From positions 1 through 64,000 of the forward strand of contig CACOWD010000001.1 in assembly GCA_902630915.1 (NCBI GenBank): a DNA stretch of 64,000 bases. The letters run 5' to 3'. The notes below the pieces were generated by a model. It was not told the DNA's origin. It did no database searches and saw only the letters and a program-made list of their open reading frames with translations. Below, in pieces: positions 26,328 through 35,826 of this stretch. The stretch is from an uncultured Pelagibacteraceae bacterium. Lineage in GTDB: Bacteria; Pseudomonadota; Alphaproteobacteria; Pelagibacterales; Pelagibacteraceae. Numbering within the stretch: the first letter of the stretch is position 1; every line of letters starts with the position of its first letter. A program made the translations under genes and the position numbers.

Positions 26328-27566
26328 ATGGTATCAAAAGTTAAAAAAAATATTTTAAAACTTAAAGATTCTTCAACCCTAGCAATTAACGAAAAATCTC
26401 AAAAATTAGTTAAACTGGGAAAAAAAATTTATAAATTTGGTTTTGGACAGTCACCTTTTCAAATTCCAGAAAACATTGTTGAAACATTAAAAAAAAATGC
26501 TCATAAAAAAGAATACTTACCTATTCAAGGTTTACCTGAATTAAGAGAAAACATTTCAAAATATTTATTCGAAAGAACTGGAGTTCATTATTCAAAAGAT
26601 AATATATTAATTACCCCTGGCTCTAAGGAAGCTATGCTACTCATGCACGTAATTTTTAATGGTGAGATAATTATACCTGCACCCAGTTGGGTATCTTACG
26701 AGCCTCAGGCAGAAATAGGTTTGAACAAAATTTACTGGTTAGAGACATCGAGAGAGAACAACTGGTTTCCAACTGCTAAAGAATTAGAAAATAAATTGAA
26801 AAAATTAGGAAAAAAGAAAAATTTAATTTTCATTTTAAATTCACCTAATAATCCTTCAGGCGCAATATGTGATAATCTAAAAGAATTAGCTTTAGTAGCC
26901 AAAAAATATAATTTAATAGTTCTTTCAGATGAAATTTATACTGATCTTTCATTTGATAATACCTATAAATCTATTTCTGAGTTTTACCCTAGCTCTACTT
27001 TTATTAGCGGAGGATTAAGTAAATGGTGTGGAGCAGGCGGATGGAGATTAGGATTTTTAGCCGTTCCAAATAAATTAAAAGAATTTATGAAAAGCTTAAA
27101 ATCTTTAGCTAGCGAATCTTATTCAACTGTAAACACTCCAACTCAATTTGCGGCAGTCGAAGCTTATAATGGAGATTACGAGAATTATAGACTAAAAGTA
27201 AGATCTATACTTAATGCCGTAGGCACTTATGTTTACAATAATTTAAAATCAAATAAAATTTTAATTAATCCTCCTCAAGGAGCTTTTTATTTAATGCCTG
27301 AATTTAAAAACAAAAAATTTAAAAGTTCTTCTCAATTATGTGAAGCTATATTAAATGACACGGGAGTCGCTATGTTACCAGGTTCTGATTTTGGTTTTAA
27401 ACCAAAAAAAATGTTAACCAGATTGAGTTATACTGATTTCGATGGAGTAGAATTCTTCAAAAATGTTTCAGACTATAATTCTATAAGTGAGGAAATGGTA
27501 AAAAAGTATGCACCAAATGTAGTTGAAGGCACTACTAAGCTCTCAAATTGGGCTAAAAATTTATAA
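26328..27566 (+). CDS. PLP-dependent class I/II aminotransferase
   Basis: 412 residues. The PLP lysine is in SGGLSKWCGAGGWRLGF at about residue 234, with NSPNNPSGA and SDEIYTDLSF binding the cofactor. The fold is that of aspartate/aromatic aminotransferases, but SKWCGAGGWRLG differs from the usual SKxYxxxGxRxG, so substrate cannot be assigned. It is followed by the TRAP solute-binding protein gene after 63 nt, which has its own ribosome site. A link to uptake of an amino or keto acid is possible but unproven. Confidence 0.85.
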   Translation: MVSKVKKNILKLKDSSTLAINEKSQKLVKLGKKIYKFGFGQSPFQIPENIVETLKKNAHKKEYLPIQGLPELRENISKYLFERTGVHYSKDNILITPGSKEAMLLMHVIFNGEIIIPAPSWVSYEPQAEIGLNKIYWLETSRENNWFPTAKELENKLKKLGKKKNLIFILNSPNNPSGAICDNLKELALVAKKYNLIVLSDEIYTDLSFDNTYKSISEFYPSSTFISGGLSKWCGAGGWRLGFLAVPNKLKEFMKSLKSLASESYSTVNTPTQFAAVEAYNGDYENYRLKVRSILNAVGTYVYNNLKSNKILINPPQGAFYLMPEFKNKKFKSSSQLCEAILNDTGVAMLPGSDFGFKPKKMLTRLSYTDFDGVEFFKNVSDYNSISEEMVKKYAPNVVEGTTKLSNWAKNL

Positions 27567-27629
27567 GAATCTCTTTGACCTCAATTAAATATCGTAGTTA
27601 AATTAATCATTATAACAATAGGAGTACAC

Positions 27630-28634
27630 ATGAAAAAAATGACGTCATTGATTTCTGCGGTACTAGTAATGTTTGCTTTTTCAAGCCCACTTACTTCAAT
27701 CGCAAAATCAGCAGAGTTCTTTACTATAGGAACGGGCGGACCAACTGGAGTTTATTTCCAAACTGGTAACGCTATCTGTAAAATGTTACACAAATCAGCA
27801 ATTAGTGCTGACCACGGTAGAAAAAAAGGTACAGCTAAAGCTTATAGATGTACCGCACCTTCAACGGGTGGTTCTAACTACAATATTGGACAAATCAAAG
27901 ATGGTGAGTTTCAATTTGGTGTTGCTCAGTCAGACTGGCAGTACCATGCTTACAATGGTTCTAGTAAATGGGAAGGAAAGCAGTTCAGCGACTTAAGAGC
28001 TGTATTTTCTGTTCACAATGAACCTTTCCAAATTTGGGCAAGTAAAAAATCTGGAATTAAGAATTTTAAAGGCCTAAAGGGAAAAACAGTAAACATAGGT
28101 AATCCAGGTTCTGGTCAAAGAGGAACTATGGAAGAATTAATGAAAGCTATGGGAGCAGATATGAGTATGTTTAAAGCAACTACTGAACTTACTTCTTCTG
28201 AACAAGTAAAAGCTCTTTGCGACGGTAAAATAGATGCATTTGGATACTCAGTAGGATTTCCAAATGGCGCTATGGAGCAAGCAGCCACTTGTAAAGCAAA
28301 AGCAAGCCCAATTAATTTAACTGGTGCGCCAGTGCAAGGCTTAATTGATGGTGCTGACTACTATGCAAAAGCTGTAATTCCAAAAGGAACTTACTCAAAT
28401 CAGAAAAAAGACGCTACTACGTTTGGTGTAAAAGCTACTGTTGTTACTAGCGCAAATGTTTCTGAAGAGCTTGTATACTTAGTAACAAAAGCAGTAATGG
28501 AAAACTTTGATGATTTCAGAGCTCAACACCCTGCTTTTGGACCATTGGAAAAGAAAAACATGATAGCTGACGGTTTATCAGCTCCATTACATCCAGGTGC
28601 AATTAAGTACTACAAAGAAGCTGGATTAATGTAA
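27630..28634 (+). CDS. TAXI-type TRAP transporter solute-binding protein
   Basis: 334 residues. A signal peptide ends near SIAKSA, so the protein is periplasmic. GTGGPTGVYFQTGNAICKML is the TAXI family N-terminal block; VSVGFPNGAMEQA-like and HPGAIKYYKEAGL segments follow, as in TAXI proteins. It delivers ligand to the permease encoded next. AGGAG lies 5 nt before the ATG, a strong ribosome site suggesting high expression, as expected for a marine binding protein. A terminator separates it from the permease gene, which would keep the binding protein in excess. The ligand is unknown; glutamate is known for some TAXI proteins. Confidence 0.92.
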   Translation: MKKMTSLISAVLVMFAFSSPLTSIAKSAEFFTIGTGGPTGVYFQTGNAICKMLHKSAISADHGRKKGTAKAYRCTAPSTGGSNYNIGQIKDGEFQFGVAQSDWQYHAYNGSSKWEGKQFSDLRAVFSVHNEPFQIWASKKSGIKNFKGLKGKTVNIGNPGSGQRGTMEELMKAMGADMSMFKATTELTSSEQVKALCDGKIDAFGYSVGFPNGAMEQAATCKAKASPINLTGAPVQGLIDGADYYAKAVIPKGTYSNQKKDATTFGVKATVVTSANVSEELVYLVTKAVMENFDDFRAQHPAFGPLEKKNMIADGLSAPLHPGAIKYYKEAGLM

Positions 28635-28654
28635 TCTAACTTTTTAGTTTTATT

Positions 28655-28690
28655 AAAAAAGGCCCAATATTTTTTGGGCCTTTTTTTTTA
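28655..28690 (+). terminator. Terminator between TRAP binding protein and permease genes
   Basis: GGCCCAA (28661-28667) pairs with TTGGGCC (28674-28680), flanked by an A run before and nine or more T residues after. This strong hairpin sits 27 nt after the binding-protein stop and 22 nt before the permease start, a layout that lowers permease expression relative to the binding protein. Confidence 0.88.
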
Positions 28691-28711
28691 GAATAAGGTA
28701 TCTTAACTAAA

Positions 28712-31039
28712 ATGAATCAAAACATTCAAAGTAAGATAAAAGATAAAATTCAAGAAGATATTTCTCCGACTAGAAATTTATCAGGTATCCATTTAAAAAT
28801 AGTTTTTGGAATAGCAATACTTTGGACCTTTTTCCAACTTTGGTATGCCTCTCCTTTTCCTTTTTGGTTAAATTTTGGAATGTTTAAGGGATTACCTGCT
28901 AGAGCAATTCATCTAGGTTTTGCTTTAACTTTAGCTTTTTTAATTTTTCCAGCAGTAAGGGGAAAAAAGATTTCAGTACTTGATATTATAATTAGTATAA
29001 CTGGGGCATTAAGTTGCTTATATATTTATTTTTTCTATGACGATTTAGTAAATAGAGGCGGTATCCTTTTAGTAAAAGAAGTATTTGGTTTTAAAGTTCC
29101 AGTTGAACTTATAATTGGGGCCATAGGTATATTAATTTTGTTAGAAGCAACTAGACGAGCCATAGGCTTACCTTTAGTTATAATTGCAATCTGTTTCCTC
29201 TTGTTTTCTTATTTCGGAAAGTATGCACCTGATATCATTTCTCATGGCGGACTTTCTGTAAAAAGATTAGTAGGATTTCAATGGTTTGATCAAGAAGCAA
29301 TTTTCGGAATACCAATTGGAGTTTCAGTAGATTTTATATTTTTGTTTGTCCTCTTTGGAGCTTTATTAGAAACTGCTGGTGGCGGAAAGTATTTTTTAGA
29401 TTTAGCTTTTGCAATGGTTGGAAAAATGCGAGGAGGTCCAGCAAAAGCTGCTATTTTAGGGTCTGGAATGACTGGTATGATCTCAGGCTCATCAATTGCA
29501 AATACTGTAACAACTGGAACTTTTACAATTCCAATAATGAAAAAAACAGGTTTCTCCCAAGAGAAAGCAGGAGCTATTGAGGTATCTTCATCAGTTAACG
29601 GTCAAATAATGCCGCCAGTTATGGGAGCCGCAGCTTTTGTAATGGCAAGTTTTATAGGTGTTACGTATTTTGAAGTTGTTAAACATGCTTTTTTACCAGC
29701 TATCATTTCATACATTGCTTTATTTTATATTTCTCATTTAGAAGCCCTTAAATTAGGATTAAAAGGGATGGATGACGCTGATGTTCCTCACCTAAAGAAA
29801 ACTTTTTTATCTGGTTTACATTTTTTAATTCCTATTTTTGTTTTAATTTTTTTACTTGTTTATATGAGATATACAGCAGGTTTTTCTATCTTCTACGCAA
29901 CGTTATCTTTAATATTTGTTAACTTAGTAAGCCGCATAATTAAAAATCCTGATTTTAAAACTGGTTTGATTGATTGGTACAATCAAACAATAGTAGGTCT
30001 TCAAAAAGGTGCAATTAACATGGTAGGGGTAGGGATCGCAATCGCTACTGCAGGTATAATTGTTGGCGCAGTGGGTTCTACAGGTCTAAGTACAAATTTA
30101 ATCATAGTGATTGAAACGATAGCAAGAGATAATGTAATTATATTAATTTTATTAACTATTATACTTTGCTTGTTACTTGGAATGGGTCTTCCTACAACTG
30201 CAAACTATGTAGTAGTTGCTTCTCTAATGGCTACAGTTTTAGTTGATGTTGGAAATGCTTCGGGCTTTATTTTTCCCTTAATTGCAGTTCATTTATTCGT
30301 ATTTTATTTTGGATTGATGGCCGATGTAACACCCCCCGTTGGTTTAGCATCTTATGCAGCAGCGGCAATTTCTGGTGGTGATCCTTTAAGAACGGGACTT
30401 CAAGCTATTTGGTATAGTTTAAGAACTGGAATTTTACCAATAGTCTTTTTGTTTAATCACGAACTACTATTAATAGGGGTAGATAGTATCTGGCAAGCTT
30501 TGTTAGTTATAGTAACTTCATTGATTGGAATTTTAGTTTTTACTGCTGCTACTCAACAATGGTTTATAAATAGGTTAAGATGGTATGAGATCATAGCGTT
30601 TTTAATAATATCTTTATCTTTTTTAGCTCCAGATTATGTTTTAGGTAAATTCTATCCTAAATTTAATGAGCAAAAACTTTCTGCAGAAAATATTCAAAAT
30701 TTATCTTTTGACCCATCAAAAGAAGTTCATATAAAAGTCACACGAGTTACTGAATACGGAGAAAGATATAAACTATTTGTTATCGATAAAGGGAAATTTG
30801 AAAATAATTATAACCTTGAAGAATATGGTATGACTTTAATTGACCAGAACGATCAATTAACCATCAATAAATTAAACTGGAAAGGGGAAGCAAAAAAATC
30901 TGGAATACAAATGGGTGATATTATTAGTAATTTTAAAATTGAAAATCCTGATAGACCAAATAAAAATATAATCTACCCTTTTGCGTTAATTTGTCTTTTT
31001 GCTTTTGGGTATTTAAACTATAAGAGAACAACTAAATGA
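28712..31039 (+). CDS. TRAP transporter permease, fused 4TM-12TM (TAXI type) with C-terminal PDZ-like domain
   Basis: 775 residues. The small (DctQ-like) and large (DctM-like) subunits are fused, as is usual in TAXI systems. SGMTGMISGSSIANTVTTGTFTIP and VNGQIMPPVMGAAAF carry the elevator transport core, and MGLPTTANYVVVAS the second repeat. After about residue 630 a soluble domain follows, ending GEAKKSGIQMGDIIS, which reads as a PDZ-like fold, and a final hydrophobic segment. Such C-terminal domains (DUF3394-type) are known in this family. It overlaps the next gene by 4 nt, so the two are coupled. Confidence 0.93.
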   Translation: MNQNIQSKIKDKIQEDISPTRNLSGIHLKIVFGIAILWTFFQLWYASPFPFWLNFGMFKGLPARAIHLGFALTLAFLIFPAVRGKKISVLDIIISITGALSCLYIYFFYDDLVNRGGILLVKEVFGFKVPVELIIGAIGILILLEATRRAIGLPLVIIAICFLLFSYFGKYAPDIISHGGLSVKRLVGFQWFDQEAIFGIPIGVSVDFIFLFVLFGALLETAGGGKYFLDLAFAMVGKMRGGPAKAAILGSGMTGMISGSSIANTVTTGTFTIPIMKKTGFSQEKAGAIEVSSSVNGQIMPPVMGAAAFVMASFIGVTYFEVVKHAFLPAIISYIALFYISHLEALKLGLKGMDDADVPHLKKTFLSGLHFLIPIFVLIFLLVYMRYTAGFSIFYATLSLIFVNLVSRIIKNPDFKTGLIDWYNQTIVGLQKGAINMVGVGIAIATAGIIVGAVGSTGLSTNLIIVIETIARDNVIILILLTIILCLLLGMGLPTTANYVVVASLMATVLVDVGNASGFIFPLIAVHLFVFYFGLMADVTPPVGLASYAAAAISGGDPLRTGLQAIWYSLRTGILPIVFLFNHELLLIGVDSIWQALLVIVTSLIGILVFTAATQQWFINRLRWYEIIAFLIISLSFLAPDYVLGKFYPKFNEQKLSAENIQNLSFDPSKEVHIKVTRVTEYGERYKLFVIDKGKFENNYNLEEYGMTLIDQNDQLTINKLNWKGEAKKSGIQMGDIISNFKIENPDRPNKNIIYPFALICLFAFGYLNYKRTTK

Positions 31040-32373
31040 AAAAAATTATTTTTCTTATAACAATTGGCCTAATTATAGCTGTTTTCATTAGTTTCTGGTT
31101 GATAATAAGCGGTGGTTATGACAAACAAAATAAATCAATCCTTTTTTTAAAAAAAATTATACCCAGTTCAATCGCTAGAAATGTACGAGATACTATTTTT
31201 TTTATACCAACTTTACAGGAAAGAAATAAATTTTTAGAACTGCAACTTCAGAAATATGAGCAAGGTTTAAAAGGATCTCTTTTTTATGACGAGAAAATTC
31301 AAAAAAAAAATTTAAATTATCAAGTAAAAAAATTTTTCTTACCTTACCCAAGTTTAGATTTAAGTCTAGGCTGGCAAGCGGAAAAAAACTCCACACGAGC
31401 ACATTACTTGGAAATAATTGGTGATAAAGTTTTGGTAATCTCAGGAGAAGGTGAAACAATTTATTTTGAAAAACAAAATATAAATAAAAATTTTTTAAAT
31501 CAAAAATATCTAAACAACAATTTACAAGACGTTATAAAAAAAAGAAATAATACTTTAAGCGGCATAAGAGATTTATTTTATGAAGAAGATTTCATTTATA
31601 TCAGTGTTGTTGAGATTGGCCAAAAAGGAGGAACACTTAACATTTATAGAGCAAAAAAAGATTTTGAATTTTTAAATTTTGAAATTTTTTTTGAAAGCAA
31701 AGAGTTCTACGAAAAAGGATATACTTTACAAAGCGGCGGAAGATTAGAAAGCTTTACAAATAATGAAATACTACTAAGTGTAGGTTTTTTTAATAAACAT
31801 GAATTTGCTCAAGATGAAAAATCTTTATTAGGAAAAATTATTTCAATTAACAAAGAAAATAAGAATTTCAAAATCCAATCTAGGGGTCACAGAAATCCCC
31901 AAGGTTTATATTACTGGAAGGAGAAAAATATAATTGTAAATTCAGAACATGGACCTAAAGGGGGAGATGAAGTAAATCTAAACTATTTAAATAAGAAAAT
32001 TGAAAAAAACTTTGGCTGGCCAATCTCTTCTTACGGAGAGGCATATACAAGTAAACAAAAAGAGTTTTTTGATAATAGAGGATATTTAAAAAAATCACAT
32101 AGTGATTTTGGTTTTATCGAGCCATTAAAATACTTTAATCCCTCTATCGGGATTAGTGAGATTGTACAACTTAATGATTCAATTTATGTTTCATCTTTAA
32201 GAGCAGAGTCGATTTATGTTATTAAACTATCAGATAAAGAGATAGTTGAGAGGATATCAAGATTAAAGTTTGACAATCGAATAAGAGACCTAAAATACGA
32301 TGAAGATAGCAAGTCCTTTTTTTTAATATTTGAAAATACACCTGCTGTTGGTTTCATAAAATTATTAAATTAG
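31036..32373 (+). CDS. Membrane-anchored PQQ-sugar-dehydrogenase-like beta-propeller
   Basis: 445 residues. One N-terminal membrane anchor (about 5-25) exposes the rest to the periplasm. The middle carries signatures of the glucose/sorbosone dehydrogenase (GSDH) family: GHRNPQG at residues 284-290 and SEHGPKGGDEVN at 303-314. In that family these loops bind PQQ and calcium. There is no visible PQQ synthesis locus here, so activity is uncertain. It is coupled to the TRAP permease gene (ATGA), which implies a common substrate or envelope role. Confidence 0.75.
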   Translation: MKKIIFLITIGLIIAVFISFWLIISGGYDKQNKSILFLKKIIPSSIARNVRDTIFFIPTLQERNKFLELQLQKYEQGLKGSLFYDEKIQKKNLNYQVKKFFLPYPSLDLSLGWQAEKNSTRAHYLEIIGDKVLVISGEGETIYFEKQNINKNFLNQKYLNNNLQDVIKKRNNTLSGIRDLFYEEDFIYISVVEIGQKGGTLNIYRAKKDFEFLNFEIFFESKEFYEKGYTLQSGGRLESFTNNEILLSVGFFNKHEFAQDEKSLLGKIISINKENKNFKIQSRGHRNPQGLYYWKEKNIIVNSEHGPKGGDEVNLNYLNKKIEKNFGWPISSYGEAYTSKQKEFFDNRGYLKKSHSDFGFIEPLKYFNPSIGISEIVQLNDSIYVSSLRAESIYVIKLSDKEIVERISRLKFDNRIRDLKYDEDSKSFFLIFENTPAVGFIKLLN

Positions 32374-32399
32374 GATAAGTCTCACAGTTGTAATTATTT

Positions 32400-33098
32400 A
32401 TGAAAAATTTCTTAAAAGTTTTAATATTATTATGCATATTTTCTACCTCAATAAACGCTGAAGTAAATTTTCAGCAAAAAAAGTTTTATTATGAAAACCT
32501 AGTTAAAAATTGGTCTAAAATATTTCCAGACAGTAACAGGAATGCTGCTGGTCCGAGGTTTTTCAAGTATTTAATAGACCAAGACTTAACATACGAAGAA
32601 TTTAAAGAATATAATAAATTTTATTGTCCTGTTTCAGGTTCATTAATCAACCCGGGAGAAAAACCTGATTATATTTATGTTAAAGAGTTAAGAACACAAA
32701 AAAATATTTGTGGTGAGCTTTATAGATGTTGTTGGCCTTGTTCTTGTGATCTCATGAATTATACAAAAGTTAAAAAAATTAAACACAAATTTAAAGACGG
32801 TCCTAAAAAAATTGATGTTTTACTAATTAACAATCCTTGCTTAAAAAAAAATTTTCCTGAGGAAGTAAATAGAAGTTATTTCTGTAAAAATCAAAGACTA
32901 AATGATGATGAAGTATTTGTAGTCGACGGTAAACTTGTAATAGGTCTTTTCTATGAAGCCAAAAAATGTCAAAAAGCTGATATTAAAAAGATAGAAGCCA
33001 ATGAAATTACAGGAAGATTTTGTGCTTTTAAAAACGATATTCCGCTAGAAGAAATGAATATTGGTATGGGTGATATTTTTATTAGGATGGCGAGATAG
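32400..33098 (+). CDS. Secreted Cys-rich protein of unknown function
   Basis: 232 residues. The signal peptide is MKNFLKVLILLCIFSTSINA, so it is periplasmic or secreted. The mature part has a Cys cluster CGELYRCCWPCSCDL at about residues 102-116, plus FYCPVSG, NNPCLKKN, YFCKN and RFCAFK. Eight or more cysteines suggest disulfide bonding or metal binding. I do not recognise the family. It starts 26 nt after the dehydrogenase-like gene, on the same strand, and its end overlaps the convergent FG-GAP gene by 17 nt. Confidence 0.8.
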   Translation: MKNFLKVLILLCIFSTSINAEVNFQQKKFYYENLVKNWSKIFPDSNRNAAGPRFFKYLIDQDLTYEEFKEYNKFYCPVSGSLINPGEKPDYIYVKELRTQKNICGELYRCCWPCSCDLMNYTKVKKIKHKFKDGPKKIDVLLINNPCLKKNFPEEVNRSYFCKNQRLNDDEVFVVDGKLVIGLFYEAKKCQKADIKKIEANEITGRFCAFKNDIPLEEMNIGMGDIFIRMAR

Positions 33099-34533
33099 TC
33101 ATTTTGCTTTGTTTGAAAATATAAGTCTTCCCTGTTTCTTTTATTTTATAATTATTTGTTTTTCCATTTGTCCATTTAATTTGTACCTCAAGGTCTTTTT
33201 CGCCATTTCTAATTCCATAATGGGCAACAGGTTCCATTTGGCATAGATATCCTGAACCAGAGTCTATTGTTTTAGAATGTTTTCTTAAATTGGATGTTAA
33301 TGTCACCGTAGCTCCTCTAGCTGGAGCTCCATTCTTATTCAAAGCTTTTATTCTTAAATAATTCTTATCTTTTTTAATGTTTGCTTTGTAAAGTGTAAGT
33401 ATTTGATTTCCTGTTTCTCCATGGGCAATTAATAATTCTAAAATTCCATCTTTATCAATGTCCGCCACAGCAGCACCAGTTCCAAGACCATTTGCTTCAG
33501 AGTTAGGAGTGATGTCTATTTCTTCTAATTTTCCATTTTCTATAATTTTAAATAATTTATTTGGTTCGCCGATATTATTTAAAAATATTTCGTCATATCC
33601 ATCATTGTCAAAATCAGCAGTGATAACTGTTCGGATTTTAGATGGCCTTTTAAAACTACTATCGGCAATGTCTTTAAATGAGTTCTCTTTTTTTATAAAA
33701 ATACGGTGTTCTCCATCCCAATTTCCACTTACAATATCTAATTGACCTCTGTACAAAATATCACTTAAAGCGGTACCTCTTCCATTTTCGTAAGGGTCTA
33801 AAACATTATATCCGGAAGCTACATCATAAAAAGTACCTTCAACGTTTTTATACAAAAAGTTTACTCCTCTTTCATTCGCTGCGAAAATATCAATATTGTT
33901 TGATAATATATGTCCTGCAACAACTGCTCTTCCCCCAGTTATTTTATCCAAGCCGAACTCTGCTGCCCTATCTTTTATTCTTCCCTTAAACTTTTCATAA
34001 AATCTTGTTGGACCACCATAATTAGCAACATAAATACCATATTTTCCATTTCCGTTTCTATCTACACAAACAACGGAACGACCAGCTGTTAAGTTTAAAT
34101 CTATTTGATTCTTCTTTTGTTCAAAAATATCAAAAAATTTTGTATTTTTTCGATCTATTAATCGGTCGGAATATTTTTTTTCACCACTATAAGTATCAGT
34201 ATTTAAAAAATAAATCTCTTCGTACCCATCAGAATCAATATCGCAAGCAGCTACGCCAATAGTAAAACTTCTTTTATCTGCAAACTTATTATCATTTACA
34301 ATATTTACTAGTTTATTATTTTTGTATGACAATGCTAAATTTTCACTTCCAAAACCAGCTACTATAAATTCATAAGTGCCATCGTTGTCAACATCAGCTA
34401 CAGAAATACCATATCTAAGACTTTCATAGTTGTTATCTATTAAATCTGTAATGTTTTTAAAAAAATTTGCAGACGCGCTTTTAATTGAAATAAAAATAAA
34501 TAAAATTGAAACGAAGATAATTTTTGATTTCAT
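33082..34533 (-). CDS. Secreted FG-GAP/VCBS propeller with C-terminal UnbV/ASPIC domain
   Basis: 483 residues with a signal peptide ending near SASA. Repeats with the Ca-binding D-D-G pattern are visible: VADVDNDGTYEF, ACDIDSDGYEEIYF, VDRNGNGKYGIYV, ADFDNDGYDEIFL and VADIDKDGILELL, together an FG-GAP beta-propeller. The C-terminal ~90 residues (GAPARGATVTLTS ... GSGYLCQMEPVAHYGI ... VQIKWTNGKTNNY) are an ASPIC/UnbV domain. Such proteins act outside the cytoplasm; their role is unknown. The gene is convergent with the Cys-rich gene and may belong to the same envelope system. Confidence 0.85.
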   Translation of the reverse strand: MKSKIIFVSILFIFISIKSASANFFKNITDLIDNNYESLRYGISVADVDNDGTYEFIVAGFGSENLALSYKNNKLVNIVNDNKFADKRSFTIGVAACDIDSDGYEEIYFLNTDTYSGEKKYSDRLIDRKNTKFFDIFEQKKNQIDLNLTAGRSVVCVDRNGNGKYGIYVANYGGPTRFYEKFKGRIKDRAAEFGLDKITGGRAVVAGHILSNNIDIFAANERGVNFLYKNVEGTFYDVASGYNVLDPYENGRGTALSDILYRGQLDIVSGNWDGEHRIFIKKENSFKDIADSSFKRPSKIRTVITADFDNDGYDEIFLNNIGEPNKLFKIIENGKLEEIDITPNSEANGLGTGAAVADIDKDGILELLIAHGETGNQILTLYKANIKKDKNYLRIKALNKNGAPARGATVTLTSNLRKHSKTIDSGSGYLCQMEPVAHYGIRNGEKDLEVQIKWTNGKTNNYKIKETGKTYIFKQSKMTISPS

Positions 34534-34539
34534 TAAATA

Positions 34540-34932
34540 CTATTGTAGTATTTTCCAAGTACCACTTGCAGAGGCAACTATGTCACTTGAATTTAAAATT
34601 TTACAAGAAATAAAAACCAGTGTTTTAGTTTTTTTTAATATTTTTACTTTCCCGGTGAGTTTATCACCAAGTTGGCCTACAGAGATAAATTTCATATCTA
34701 AATTAATTGTTACACATCTCTTGTCTCTAGCAACTCTGTGAGCAGCCGTTCCCATACCAGTATCTGCTATAGTGGAAAGAAAACCACCATGTGCAATTTT
34801 ACCAGTGTTTAAATGTATTTCTTTTACCTCTACTGTAAACTCATATTGAGTATCGCTAATTTTTTTTAACTCTAAACCACCGAGATGTTTCATAAACCCT
34901 TGATTAGACTCGTTCATACTTTTTTTTATCAT
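34540..34932 (-). CDS. PaaI-type hotdog thioesterase
   Basis: 130 residues, single hotdog domain. GKIAHGGFLSTIADTGMGTAA at residues 47-67 contains the HGG..STIAD catalytic block of PaaI thioesterases. SVGQLGDKLTGKVKILKKTKTLVF is the second half of the fold. It probably hydrolyses an acyl- or aryl-CoA in the cytoplasm. Its start overlaps the end of the upstream EamA gene by 29 nt. An internal ATG at 34917 could be the true start and would leave a 14-nt overlap. Confidence 0.82.
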   Translation of the reverse strand: MIKKSMNESNQGFMKHLGGLELKKISDTQYEFTVEVKEIHLNTGKIAHGGFLSTIADTGMGTAAHRVARDKRCVTINLDMKFISVGQLGDKLTGKVKILKKTKTLVFISCKILNSSDIVASASGTWKILQ

Positions 34933-35803
34933 ATAACGGAGCTAATTGTGAAAAAATAACAGCAAATAAAATAAGAATAATTCCAATAATTTTTATTTCG
35001 TTCAAAAACTGGCTTAAGATTATCCATCCAAAAATTGAAGCGAATACACCTTCCAGTGAAAATATAATAGCTACAGGCGCTGGAGAAAGGTTTTGTTGTC
35101 CGTAAATTTGAAGAAGAAACGCCACTCCGCTCGAGAGAATTCCTGCGTATAACATCTCTTTTCCATCTAAAACCATATTTGAAAATTTAACGCTTTCAAA
35201 AACAAAAGCTGGCATCAATGCAAATATAGATGCAATTAAGCATTGAAGGCATGCAATAGTAATTGGATAATTAAATATTCTCAAAAATCTTGAAATAAAA
35301 ACAATATGGAACGCCCAAAATAATGCATTAAAAACTGCAATACTATCTCCTATTCTTACTTGAATATTATCGAACTCAGTTAAAAGTATACCTCCAAATA
35401 AACAAATAATAATAGATAACCAAACAGATTTATGAATATTTTTTGAAAAAAAATAGTAGGCAACAAATGGAACTAAAACTACATAAAAAATTGTAAATAC
35501 TGCTGTATTAGCTACATCTGTATAAAGTAGGGCATACTGCTGTAAAACATTTCCCATCGAAAGAAGAAATCCAATAAGCAATAGATTTAAAATGTTTACT
35601 TTCTTAAAAATTAATGAATTAACTTTTTTATATTCAAAAATATATAAAAATGGTACCAGCGTGAGAAATCCGAGAAATAGCCTGCCGAAAGTAAAAGTAA
35701 ATGGTCCATTATAATCCATTCCCATATCTTGAGCTACGAAAGCTGAACCCCAAATTAAAGAACAGCTGATAGCACAAATAAGAGAGAAAACTTTTTTATT
35801 CAT
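34904..35803 (-). CDS. EamA/DMT-family transporter
   Basis: 299 residues with about ten membrane helices in two EamA repeats. The first begins ISCSLIWGSAFVAQDMG; the second contains GILSSGVAFLLQIYGQQNLSPAPVAIIFSLEGVF (residues 216-249), typical of drug/metabolite exporters. The likely role is export of a small metabolite or amino acid; substrate unknown. It lies 23 nt after aceF, possibly on the PDH transcript. Confidence 0.87.
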   Translation of the reverse strand: MNKKVFSLICAISCSLIWGSAFVAQDMGMDYNGPFTFTFGRLFLGFLTLVPFLYIFEYKKVNSLIFKKVNILNLLLIGFLLSMGNVLQQYALLYTDVANTAVFTIFYVVLVPFVAYYFFSKNIHKSVWLSIIICLFGGILLTEFDNIQVRIGDSIAVFNALFWAFHIVFISRFLRIFNYPITIACLQCLIASIFALMPAFVFESVKFSNMVLDGKEMLYAGILSSGVAFLLQIYGQQNLSPAPVAIIFSLEGVFASIFGWIILSQFLNEIKIIGIILILFAVIFSQLAPLYDKKKYERV

Positions 35804-35826
35804 GACTTGTACTATTTTATAATTGA

